This document shows, in pieces, positions 1-7,770 of a stretch of DNA of 64,000 nucleotides (positions are counted from its first letter, which is position 1; each line of letters starts with the position of its first letter). The position numbers and the translations under genes are program-made. The stretch is taken from positions 1-64,000 of the forward strand of contig NZ_JADEXQ010000003.1 in NCBI RefSeq assembly GCF_015207035.1, given 5' to 3'. The stretch comes from Romeriopsis navalis LEGE 11480. GTDB lineage: Bacteria > Cyanobacteriota > Cyanobacteriia > Leptolyngbyales > Leptolyngbyaceae. The notes under the pieces were generated by a model. The model was not told the origin of the DNA. It did not search any database and was given only the letters and a program-made list of their open reading frames with translations.

Positions 1-158
1 GGGTCGCAATTACCTCAAGGGCAAGAATGGTGACCGCATCAACGCCCTATTAGTCGCTTGTGGTTTCAACCTCAAAAAGCTCGGGCGATGGTTTGTTGAA
101 AACCCCCGCCCTGTCACACCGAATTTGCCCTAACCGCTGAGGTTTTTCAGGGACGACT
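1..158 (+). mobile_element. right end of an insertion sequence (approximate)
   Basis: The transposase tail is followed by a short non-coding stretch in which CTAA occurs twice in tandem (about 157-164). IS5-group elements often duplicate CTAA-like tetramers, so the element may end just before this point. The terminal inverted repeat cannot be confirmed because the other end is outside the window. The boundary is an inference. Confidence 0.35.
2..133 (+). pseudogene. C-terminal end of an IS5-family transposase (cut by window edge)
   Basis: The first 132 bases read as 43 codons plus a TAA stop and contain RNYLKGKNGDRINALL, a motif typical of the C-terminal end of IS5-type DDE transposases (the GRNYLKG...GD..NA stretch after the catalytic Glu). 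Only the tail is visible, because the rest lies outside the window. I therefore cannot say whether the element is intact. The stop lies about 37 bases before the stop of the convergent PRC-barrel gene. Recognition is by motif; the family is fairly sure, the subgroup is not. Confidence 0.7.
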
Positions 159-170
159 AACTAACCTGTT

Positions 171-1271
171 TTACTCTTCGAACTCGGGTTCGGGTTGCTT
201 TACGGTTTCCGGAATTGTGAATGCCTGAGGCTTATAGTCAGAAGGGGGATCGCTGGTTTCTGGTGCCCACGGATCGGCATCGCTACCAGTGGATTCGTCC
301 GATTCCGCTGCGGCTACGGATGCTTCGACGTCGACTTCTGCTGGCGGTTCGGCAACGGATGGTGCCGGTGCCGATGTTGGCGCTGGCGCTGATTCGATAA
401 CTTCGGCGTATTCAACGTCCTGAAAGTCACTTTGAGGCGGTGTTTGCTCAAATGGCTCCGGATAACGGTTATCGTCTTCGCGATAATCCTCGCTCCAGTT
501 CTCCGGTTCTTGGCGCATCTGTTGCCGCGCGCGTTGCTCCGGCGGCCGGAGTTCTACCCGCTCTGGTTCCCGTTCCCAATTATCTTCGTCCCAAGTTTCC
601 TCGATATCATCTGGCTCGGGTGTGCGTTGAGCCGGCGGTTGCATGGGCACTCGTGTGGCTGAAGGCAGCTGATTTTCTGGACGGACGATAGGGGGGGGTT
701 GGAACGCGTTGTCTTTTTCCCAGGGGGCGCTGCCAATGCCAACTTGTTCGAGTAGGCCAACTGAAAGCTGACTGAGGCGTTCCTCGGCTCCTTCATAAAC
801 GATCAATCGATCGGGACCGCTACTAACAATTTCTTCGATCGGCAGCTCATAGGTACTGAGGACACGATCGGGAATCAGGGGATAGCCAAACGTTGCGATC
901 GTGAGCGACGCTAGCTTGCCATTATCAACATCAAATTTAAATCCCCGGACTTTACCTAAGGCCTCGCCCGTTTCCGTAATGACTTCACAGTTAATCAAGC
1001 TGTTGTAGCGTTCGGTATCAACTTCTTCAATAACGTCTTCGTTTTCCACCAAGATGACATCGCCAATCTGCCGCACACTCGTTAGCAGCATCTCTTGCGT
1101 TGAGCCATAGAACAAACTGGGGCGCAGACTCATGGCCACAATTTCTTGGCTATCTACATCAACCCAAAGCTGACTGACCACCCCCAATCGGCGTCCATTG
1201 GAACGGGTGATGACCTGGGTGCCCAGAAGGTCGGCGCGCTGACGATACTCTGCAGTCATTCTCGTTGGCAA
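171..1271 (-). CDS. tandem PRC-barrel domain protein with acidic low-complexity tail
   Basis: A 366-residue protein. Two PRC-barrel-like beta domains fill about residues 11-85 and 90-165: LLGTQVITRSNGRRLG begins the first and INCEVITETGEALGKV the second. The C-terminal half is rich in Pro, Glu, Asp and Ala and is probably disordered. PRC-barrels are small beta barrels found in RNA-processing and photosynthetic-membrane proteins; tandem-PRC proteins with a variable tail are common in cyanobacteria and mostly uncharacterised. No signal peptide or membrane segment is visible. Met1 or Met5 could be the start. It lies downstream of lnt on the same strand with a 141-base gap. Its 3' end abuts the insertion-sequence remnant. 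Confidence 0.8.
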   Translation of the reverse strand: MPTRMTAEYRQRADLLGTQVITRSNGRRLGVVSQLWVDVDSQEIVAMSLRPSLFYGSTQEMLLTSVRQIGDVILVENEDVIEEVDTERYNSLINCEVITETGEALGKVRGFKFDVDNGKLASLTIATFGYPLIPDRVLSTYELPIEEIVSSGPDRLIVYEGAEERLSQLSVGLLEQVGIGSAPWEKDNAFQPPPIVRPENQLPSATRVPMQPPAQRTPEPDDIEETWDEDNWEREPERVELRPPEQRARQQMRQEPENWSEDYREDDNRYPEPFEQTPPQSDFQDVEYAEVIESAPAPTSAPAPSVAEPPAEVDVEASVAAAESDESTGSDADPWAPETSDPPSDYKPQAFTIPETVKQPEPEFEE

Positions 1272-1412
1272 TCCTAGATGGTTTAAGTCTGCTCCAGTGT
1301 ATCAAACTGTGTTCTGGGTGACGCGATTGAAGCAGGTGTGGGTTTCCGATTGTTACGGGTGGGTCATAATTGGCTGCTCGGATCCTGGAGAAAACCGCTT
1401 TGGGGGACGCCG

Positions 1413-3101
1413 TTAGGCGGAGCGTTTCACCCCTAATTTCACCCCTAAGCCAACGACTAATAAGGGCGTTAACCAGTTGCCAAGTTGGGTGTATGGCGTC
1501 AGGTGGTGGCGCCGATATACGCGATCGCTGTGGCTGACCAACTGGTGTGGTGTGGAGCGCCAAACGACTTTCCCGTGGGGGGTGATGATGCTGGAATACC
1601 CTGTATTTGTGGCTCGTACTGCCCAGCGATCGAGTTCGATCGATCGCATAATATCGTGGGCTTGATGTTGGGCCATTAACACCTCGCTGTATGGGTCAAG
1701 ATTCGATGCCGTGATGATCAGATTGGCGCCTTGTTTGACTTGATTGCGAAACAGATGGGGGAAGGCGGACTCATAACAGATGCCGATGGCGGCGCGGCCA
1801 AACTCCGTCTCAAAAATTTGATGGCTGTGGCCCGGCAGCAAAAAACTTCGGAGGGGGGAAAGCCGTCCGATGACTTTCCCCAGGATTGGTTCGAGCGGCA
1901 TCGATTCCCCCAGCGGGACGAGTTTCACCTTGTCATAATGGCTGATGGTTTGGCCGGTCGCGTCGAGGGAAAATAACCGCTGTGTTGGTCGCAGTTTGCC
2001 ATCGTTGCCTCTGGCGCGGCCAAAGCTACCGAGCCAGAGGGGAATGTTGGTCTGGGCGATGGCTTGTTCGAGAATCGCCGGTTTTTCCTGCTCCCAGTTG
2101 AATGGGAGTGCACCTTCGGGTGTGAGCACCGCATCGACGCCCTGTTGGGCCAGCTCGCGATAACCGTTGGTATAGTTGCGAATTGCCTGTTTAATTCCGG
2201 CACCGGAAAGTTTGATCCGGGTCGGTATGTTGCCCTGAATAATCCCGATATTCAGGGCTTGGTTGGTGGCGTTGTTGAGCGGTTGAAAGTACAAGGCCGC
2301 GCCGATACTATGGCTGACGATTAAGGTGGTAAAGGCTGCAGTGAGCATTGTGCTGCGAGGGACTTGCCAGCGCCACCCCCCGGGATAAAGACCTTTGGGG
2401 GGGAGCTTCAAGTTGGCCGGTCGGAGTGCTTCGGCCACTAGTCCATTGACGGCGACGATTAAGGCGCTAATGGTCAAATTCCCCGATAGTTGACCTAAAT
2501 GCAATAGCCAGAGATTGCCCGGACTTTGGGTATAGCTGAGGGCGGTCCAATCGAGGGGTGTGAGCGATCGGCCAGCTTCGATCGTGCACCAGAGTGCGAC
2601 GCCTGCCAGTACCCGCTCGCCGGCATTCAGGGTAAATTGCCGTTCTAGCCAACGTAAACCACTGCCCCATAGCAGCACAGAGGCAATGCCCCAACCGGTA
2701 ATAAAGGTCCAGGCAAAGGCGACGATCGCCACACTCCCAGCCCAGGGAATGCCCATCCAAGTTAGGGGATGCAGGCCGGTAATCCAACTCAGGGAAATTC
2801 CGTGATAGGCCAGGCTCCAGCAAATCAGTGGCCACTTGATGCCTCGACGTTGTGCCCCCGCTGTTTGCCCTGGGGCTTGGGGAAACACAATCCACCATAG
2901 GGGAATTAAGCTGACCCAGGCAAATCCCCACCAATTGAGTGGGGCCGGAGCCAGGCTCATTGTGAGACCACTGAGCAGCGCCAGCAGCGATCGCCATTTC
3001 AACCGTTGTTGCCACGATCGTTGAGGTGGGTGCTGTTGCTCCGGCGTTGGTGTTGGCTGGGGTGGTGCGGTCATCGCGGTGCGTTGTTGGGACTTAGGCA
3101 T
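1413..3101 (-). CDS. lnt: apolipoprotein N-acyltransferase
   Basis: This integral membrane enzyme transfers the third acyl chain onto the N-terminal Cys of lipoproteins. Several membrane segments lie in the N-terminal 250 residues, followed by a nitrilase-type domain. The catalytic triad is visible as Glu in TPEGALPF, Lys in YDKVKLVPLGE and Cys in GICYESAFP. I prefer the start at 3101 (MPKSQQRT, 562 aa). It overlaps the upstream GNAT stop by 8 bases, which suggests translational coupling; the longer frame from 3140 would run 47 bases into the GNAT gene. Length and motifs fit the family. Confidence 0.92.
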   Translation of the reverse strand: MPKSQQRTAMTAPPQPTPTPEQQHPPQRSWQQRLKWRSLLALLSGLTMSLAPAPLNWWGFAWVSLIPLWWIVFPQAPGQTAGAQRRGIKWPLICWSLAYHGISLSWITGLHPLTWMGIPWAGSVAIVAFAWTFITGWGIASVLLWGSGLRWLERQFTLNAGERVLAGVALWCTIEAGRSLTPLDWTALSYTQSPGNLWLLHLGQLSGNLTISALIVAVNGLVAEALRPANLKLPPKGLYPGGWRWQVPRSTMLTAAFTTLIVSHSIGAALYFQPLNNATNQALNIGIIQGNIPTRIKLSGAGIKQAIRNYTNGYRELAQQGVDAVLTPEGALPFNWEQEKPAILEQAIAQTNIPLWLGSFGRARGNDGKLRPTQRLFSLDATGQTISHYDKVKLVPLGESMPLEPILGKVIGRLSPLRSFLLPGHSHQIFETEFGRAAIGICYESAFPHLFRNQVKQGANLIITASNLDPYSEVLMAQHQAHDIMRSIELDRWAVRATNTGYSSIITPHGKVVWRSTPHQLVSHSDRVYRRHHLTPYTQLGNWLTPLLVVGLGVKLGVKRSA

Positions 3102-3741
3102 GACAGAGCGATCGCTCCATCCGGTGCAATCCACCGGCATCGGTCATTTGTTCAAACCGGTGGCTGGTTTTACTACAGCTAATGTGGTAGCCCAATTGGC
3201 TCAGCCAACGTTTGCCTTGGAGATTGTTATAGGTGACATCCAAGCTGACATTGCGGCAATTCTGTTCCTGTGCCAGCGCTTCGGTGTCATTTAAGAGTGC
3301 TGTGCCTAAGCCTTTGTGACGGAGTTCTGGGGTAATGCTGAGGCTCAAAATATAGTAAGAGTCCGCTGCCACATCCTGTTTAATTCGTGTCATATCAGCG
3401 AGATTAACCAAGATGCGCGGCACCCGCTTGAGCGGCAAGATATTCGCCATGACCGCTTGCATGCGTGCCTCGGCTTGTTTTTTGACGCTGCCAGGATAGC
3501 CCAGGACCAGTCCCGCTGGTTGTTCATCGACTTCAATGATTTGGGTGTATTCATAGCTTAGGGCATGACTCGGGACCACAAACGCTTGATGTAGTGCAGC
3601 TTTTGCCTTTTCGGGTTTCAACGCAAAAATATAGCTAAAGAGTCCCGGCCCCGCCGCAAAAATCAGCTCCGTGGCCCAGTCGACATCAGTCGATTCGGCC
3701 TCTCGAATACTTAAGCGCTCAACTGGAAACTGCAAACTCAT
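3094..3741 (-). CDS. GNAT-family N-acetyltransferase
   Basis: A 215-residue protein with the acetyl-CoA-binding motif A of the GNAT fold, LSITPELRHKGLGTALL (R-H-K-G-L-G pyrophosphate loop). It is followed by a typical motif B end, ALAQEQNCRNVSLDV...GYH. The substrate cannot be inferred. Its stop overlaps the lnt start, so the two are probably co-transcribed. An N-terminal extension (FAAGPGLFSYIF) is seen in other cyanobacterial members of this group as I recall. Start at 3741 is the only good in-frame Met near the N-terminus. Confidence 0.85.
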   Translation of the reverse strand: MSLQFPVERLSIREAESTDVDWATELIFAAGPGLFSYIFALKPEKAKAALHQAFVVPSHALSYEYTQIIEVDEQPAGLVLGYPGSVKKQAEARMQAVMANILPLKRVPRILVNLADMTRIKQDVAADSYYILSLSITPELRHKGLGTALLNDTEALAQEQNCRNVSLDVTYNNLQGKRWLSQLGYHISCSKTSHRFEQMTDAGGLHRMERSLCHA

Positions 3742-3834
3742 ATTGTGCCCGATCGCACACAGTCGTCGTGGTTCAGGAATATTCCAGTCTAGAAACTGGC
3801 TCTAGGGACTGGATAATGATGCTGGCACAGATAG

Positions 3835-3873
3835 AAAAGTGGGGGCAGCACTGCGTTTAACAGTAACACCCCC
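3835..3873 (-). terminator. probable terminator of the rpsB-tsf operon
   Basis: On the minus strand, GGGGG pairs with CCCCC, and inside that ACTG pairs with CAGT through a few wobble pairs and one mismatch, followed by ACTTTTC. It lies about 90 bases past the tsf stop. Confidence 0.5.
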
Positions 3874-3962
3874 AATCCATTAAAACGAATTTTGCCTTAG
3901 CTGGATTCAGTCATAAGTATGACCATTCACACCTAGCGGCGCAGTCAACGGGTTTGGCTGCG

Positions 3963-4622
3963 TTATTTCCCAGCGGCCTGAGCGGCAACTTCGGCGGCGA
4001 AGTCTTCTTGCTTGACTTCGATACCTTCGCCCAAGACGAAGCGCGTGAAGCGACGGACCTGAATATTCTCGCCTAATGCGGCGACTTGCTCAGTTACGAG
4101 GTCGCCCACCGTCTTATCTTGGTCTTTGATGTAAGGCTGGTCCAGCAGACACATTTCCTTCAGGCGCTTGCTGATGCGACCAGCAACGATCTTTTCCTTG
4201 ATCTCAGCTTTCTTGCCGCCCAGATCATCTTTGCCCATTTCGACGGCTTTTTCGCTTTCGACAACCGATGCTGGAATGTCTTCTTGCTTAACGTACTCGA
4301 CGTTCGGGCAAGCGGCAATTTGCATCGCGACGTTATTGACCAATTCCTTAAAGGCATCGTTGCGTGCAACGAAGTCAGTCTGACAGTTGACTTCGACCAA
4401 AACGCCGATCCGACCGCCAGTGTGGATATATTGACCGACCATGCCTTCAGCGGCGACTTTACCAGCTTTTTTGCCAGCGGAAGCGATCCCCTTCTGACGC
4501 AGCCATTCGACGGACTTATCCATGTCGCCGCCGTTCTCTTTCAACGCCTTTTTGCAGTCCATCATGCCTGCGCCGGTTTTATCGCGCAGTTCCTTTACTG
4601 CCTTTGCGGAAATATCTGCCAT
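3963..4622 (-). CDS. tsf: translation elongation factor Ts
   Basis: EF-Ts is the guanine nucleotide exchange factor for EF-Tu. The protein is 219 aa, the short cyanobacterial form. The N-terminal UBA-like domain carries [18 protein letters not shown], and the core carries the second family signature [11 protein letters not shown] (variant of the TDFVA motif). It follows rpsB on the same strand, the near-universal rpsB-tsf order. The 263-base gap between the genes contains a small hairpin (4739-4768). Confidence 0.97.
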   Translation of the reverse strand: MADISAKAVKELRDKTGAGMMDCKKALKENGGDMDKSVEWLRQKGIASAGKKAGKVAAEGMVGQYIHTGGRIGVLVEVNCQTDFVARNDAFKELVNNVAMQIAACPNVEYVKQEDIPASVVESEKAVEMGKDDLGGKKAEIKEKIVAGRISKRLKEMCLLDQPYIKDQDKTVGDLVTEQVAALGENIQVRRFTRFVLGEGIEVKQEDFAAEVAAQAAGK

Positions 4623-4738
4623 GGTGCTGTTCCTGAATTCTCTAATATTTTGATGTGTTTCAATACCGGCGATCGGCTTGCGGGTCCCCGAACTTGTCTT
4701 AGGTGTTCACCCGAGCTTGGTCCCCATACAACAATATT

Positions 4739-4768
4739 CAAGGCATCCCATATTGCATGAATGCCTTG
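4739..4768 (-). other. intercistronic hairpin between rpsB and tsf
   Basis: The arms CAAGGCAT and ATGCCTTG pair perfectly (8 bp) around a 14-base loop. No U-tract follows on the minus strand. It could modulate read-through or RNA processing between rpsB and tsf, but nothing in the sequence proves this. Confidence 0.4.
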
Positions 4769-4885
4769 AACCATTGTTTCAAATCCTACCAGCTAAGCCC
4801 GAGTAGTCCGTCGAACAAATTTAACTCGACTGGCAAACCATTGGATCATCGTGCCATCGCTTACCGGGCTGAGCTCAGATGGGAT

Positions 4886-5749
4886 TTATTCCGCTGCCGG
4901 TGCGGCTTCGCCTTCGGTTTCAGCGGCGGGTGCAGCTTCGGGTGCAGCCTCGGGAACGGCGGCGACAGCTGCTTCACTTTCTTCGGCTGCTTCTTCGGCA
5001 GCAGCAGCTGGGATATCCTCAACTGCGGCGGCAAATTCGGCGGCATCGCCTTCAACCGGCGCAATCTCACCGTGGCGACCTTCATAAATCGCATCAGCGA
5101 GGCGACCGACCAATAGCTTGATCGAGCGAATTGCATCATCGTTGGCCGGGATGGGCACATCGACGACATCCGGGTCGCAGTTCGTATCCAAGAGTGCCAC
5201 GATGGGAATCCCCAACTTTTGGCATTCCGCGACGGCGTTGTATTCACGGCGTTGGTCCACCATGATCACGACGTCAGGAATCTTGCGCATGTTTTTGATG
5301 CCGCCCAGATACTTCTGGAGCTTATCCATTTCCCGGCGGAGCATGGAGGCTTCTTTCTTCGGCAATAGATCAAGTGCACCGGTAGCTTCACGGCGCTCGA
5401 GATCCTTGAGCCGCTCGGCACGTGTTTTGATTGTGGCCCAGTTGGTCAACATGCCACCCAGCCAGCGCTGGTTGATGTAGTAGCTACCGCAGCGCGCTGC
5501 TTCCTCGGCAATGATGCCTGCAGCTTGACGCTTGGTCCCAACGAACAAGAATTTTTTGCCGGATTCGGCTTGACCCCGCACAAAGTTGAAGGCGGAATCC
5601 ATTAACTGGGCCGTTTGAACCAAGTCAATGATGTGGACGCCATTGCGGGAGGTGAAGATGTACTGATCCATCTTCGGATTCCAACGGCGGGTTTGGTGTC
5701 CGAAGTGGACACCAGATTCCAGCATTTGTGCCAAAGAGACTACTGGCAT
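4886..5749 (-). CDS. rpsB: 30S ribosomal protein S2
   Basis: Ribosomal protein S2, 287 aa. Family signatures are seen: [11 protein letters not shown]-like start ([21 protein letters not shown]), [11 protein letters not shown], and [19 protein letters not shown]. Residues from about 230 on form an Ala/Glu-rich acidic tail longer than in most S2 proteins. Such tails are frequent in cyanobacteria and are probably disordered. First gene of the rpsB-tsf operon. Confidence 0.97.
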   Translation of the reverse strand: MPVVSLAQMLESGVHFGHQTRRWNPKMDQYIFTSRNGVHIIDLVQTAQLMDSAFNFVRGQAESGKKFLFVGTKRQAAGIIAEEAARCGSYYINQRWLGGMLTNWATIKTRAERLKDLERREATGALDLLPKKEASMLRREMDKLQKYLGGIKNMRKIPDVVIMVDQRREYNAVAECQKLGIPIVALLDTNCDPDVVDVPIPANDDAIRSIKLLVGRLADAIYEGRHGEIAPVEGDAAEFAAAVEDIPAAAAEEAAEESEAAVAAVPEAAPEAAPAAETEGEAAPAAE

Positions 5750-5951
5750 AATTTTGTGTTTCTCCTTTCGGGTTTAATCCTCCATCCAGGTGTACCTGTC
5801 GGATGAACTGATTCGTTACGCGATCGAAGGAAGACATAGAGGCGTTCATTCCCGTCCGTTCCGGCACAATTCACTGATTCCGCTCAAGCACCCGAAATCC
5901 CGGATGTGTGAATTTTTGACAGCTTGACTAGGGTAGCATAAATGACTACCA

Positions 5952-6323
5952 CTACAGCATACAAGCACTTAAGATTTGGGCGATTTTCCGGACATCGGTG
6001 CCTTTGAGGAATTCAAATTCAAGTTCCCCCATCCCCGATACCCAGAGTTTGAATTCAGCGTCCAGATCAAAGGTCCCGGCGGTTTCGATGCTGAAGCCAG
6101 AGATTTTTGTGTACGGAATGACGAGGTAGTCAGATTTTTTACCCCGAATTCCTTGGATGTCAATATTGATGATGCGACGATCGGTTAGCACCAGTCGATC
6201 GCGCACAGATTTGTATTCTGCGAGGACTTCTTCGCCCTGGACCAGCAGAAATTCGTAGCGTTTGAGCCCAGTTCCAGGGCGTTCTTCCGTCAGGTTGGCA
6301 ATTTTTTTGAGTGAATTGATCAT
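5952..6323 (-). CDS. bacterial PH-domain protein
   Basis: A 123-residue soluble protein. The pattern GEEVLAEYKSVRDRLVLTDRRIINIDIQG...SDYLVIPYTKISGFSIET matches bacterial pleckstrin-homology (bPH, YokE-like) domains, where a beta strand ends in LTDRRI. The whole protein is one domain. Function is unknown for most members. Stand-alone gene between rpsB and the signalling pair. Confidence 0.75.
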   Translation of the reverse strand: MINSLKKIANLTEERPGTGLKRYEFLLVQGEEVLAEYKSVRDRLVLTDRRIINIDIQGIRGKKSDYLVIPYTKISGFSIETAGTFDLDAEFKLWVSGMGELEFEFLKGTDVRKIAQILSACML

Positions 6324-6405
6324 CGGCCGCTATTGGGAAATATGCCTTAATTTTGCCGCAGGGCCGATTGTCTGACCGGTGTGGAATGCCGTCATTTCAT
6401 CGGTT

Positions 6406-7770
6406 TTATGCTGTGGTCGTGGCGATTGCGGTTGAATGCAGCGGCGGTTGTGGGGCATGAATTGGGAGCAATATGGTGATGCTTGTGCCGGATTCGGGGC
6501 TTGATTCGACTTCTAACTGACCATTGTGGCGCTCGGTGATGATCTGATGGCTCATGGTCAGTCCCATGCCTTTATTGATCCCTACGGGTTTAGTGGTAAA
6601 GAAGGGATCGAAGATTTGGGGTTGAATGGCTGCTGGTATGCCCGGCCCATTGTCGGAAATTCGAATAGTGATATTGTTGCCTGTCTGAAATGTTTCCACC
6701 GTGATTTCGGGGTCGGCAATCGTCGCTAGTTCGGCGTTATTGTCGCTGTTTGCGTTGGTTTTACTCGCCTCGATTGATTCGATCGCATTGGTGAGAATAT
6801 TCAAGCAGACTTGATTCAGTTGACTGGGATAACAACTGAGCCGTGGGATGTCACCATACCGCTTGGTGACTTTGATAATCGGTGGGTGCGATTTTTGGAG
6901 TCGGTTTTCCAGTAATAGCAAGGTGCTATCTAACGCCTCATGTAGATGGTAAGTGCGATATTCCGAGTGGTTTAAGTTCGCAAATGTCCCGAGACTTGCG
7001 ACAATTGCCTGGAGACGTTCCGTGCCTGTACTCATGGACCGTAACATTTTGGGTAAGTCTGACAAGATGAAGGGTAAATCAGTCTGGCTGACGCGACTTT
7101 TTAAGGCCGGACTAGGCTCGGGATATTCTTGCTGGTATAGGCTCAAAATTTCCGTGATTTCGTGCATATCCTTGGCCAGATACTTGAGATTGCCCTGGAT
7201 GAAATTAATTGGATTGTTGAATTCGTGGGCAATCCCTGCAACCATTGTGCCGAGACTCGATAGTTTTTCTGTCTGGATGAGTTGATGTTGCAGTTGTTTG
7301 AGATTCTGGAGCGTTTTGGCCAGATCGGCTTCTGATGCTTGGCGATCGCAGACTTCTTGGGCTAAGCGTTGATTGCTCTCAATCAAACTTTGGTTGAGCT
7401 GGTGCAGTCGCAGGTGGTGGCGGACTCGGACGATAATCTCGCGGCGTTCGAAGGGCTTGGTGATGTAGTCCACCGCACCGAGCTTGAGCCCTTTTACTTT
7501 ATTGGCGGTATCGGCGAGCGCTGTCAGAAAGATGACCGGGATATCGCATGTGTGGACTTGGCGTTTGAGGCGGAGGCAGGTTTCAAAACCGTCCATCTCC
7601 GGCATCATCACATCGAGCAAAATTAGGTTGGGTGGGGCATGTTCGACTTTTTGCAGCGCACTGGCGCCACTTTGAGCCACCACGACTTCCCAGCCTTCAG
7701 CGTCTAAACAAGCGAATAAGACTTCGAGATTGGTGGGATTATCATCAACGATTAAGACGCGGTTGTTCAT
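6406..7770 (-). CDS. response-regulator / histidine kinase fusion (REC-HisKA-HATPase)
   Basis: An inverted hybrid: an N-terminal receiver domain (phospho-acceptor Asp53 in LILLDVMMPEMDG) is joined through a short coiled coil to a histidine kinase. The kinase has its H box at His182 (GIAHEFNNPINF), an N box (ILTNAIESIE), a G1 box (ISDNGPGIP) and a G2 box (NKGMGLTMS). It has no membrane segments. I chose the start at 7770 because its ATG overlaps the TGA of the upstream kinase in the classic ATGA arrangement. A start at 7788 is also open and adds six residues. It is probably translated coupled to the upstream sensor and receives or relays phosphate from it. The input is unknown. Confidence 0.88.
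   Translation of the reverse strand: MNNRVLIVDDNPTNLEVLFACLDAEGWEVVVAQSGASALQKVEHAPPNLILLDVMMPEMDGFETCLRLKRQVHTCDIPVIFLTALADTANKVKGLKLGAVDYITKPFERREIIVRVRHHLRLHQLNQSLIESNQRLAQEVCDRQASEADLAKTLQNLKQLQHQLIQTEKLSSLGTMVAGIAHEFNNPINFIQGNLKYLAKDMHEITEILSLYQQEYPEPSPALKSRVSQTDLPFILSDLPKMLRSMSTGTERLQAIVASLGTFANLNHSEYRTYHLHEALDSTLLLLENRLQKSHPPIIKVTKRYGDIPRLSCYPSQLNQVCLNILTNAIESIEASKTNANSDNNAELATIADPEITVETFQTGNNITIRISDNGPGIPAAIQPQIFDPFFTTKPVGINKGMGLTMSHQIITERHNGQLEVESSPESGTSITILLPIHAPQPPLHSTAIATTTA

Noticed and set aside
432-691. Overlapping plus-strand open frames
   Set aside because: They are antisense to the biased C-terminal part of the PRC-barrel gene, and their composition follows from that bias.
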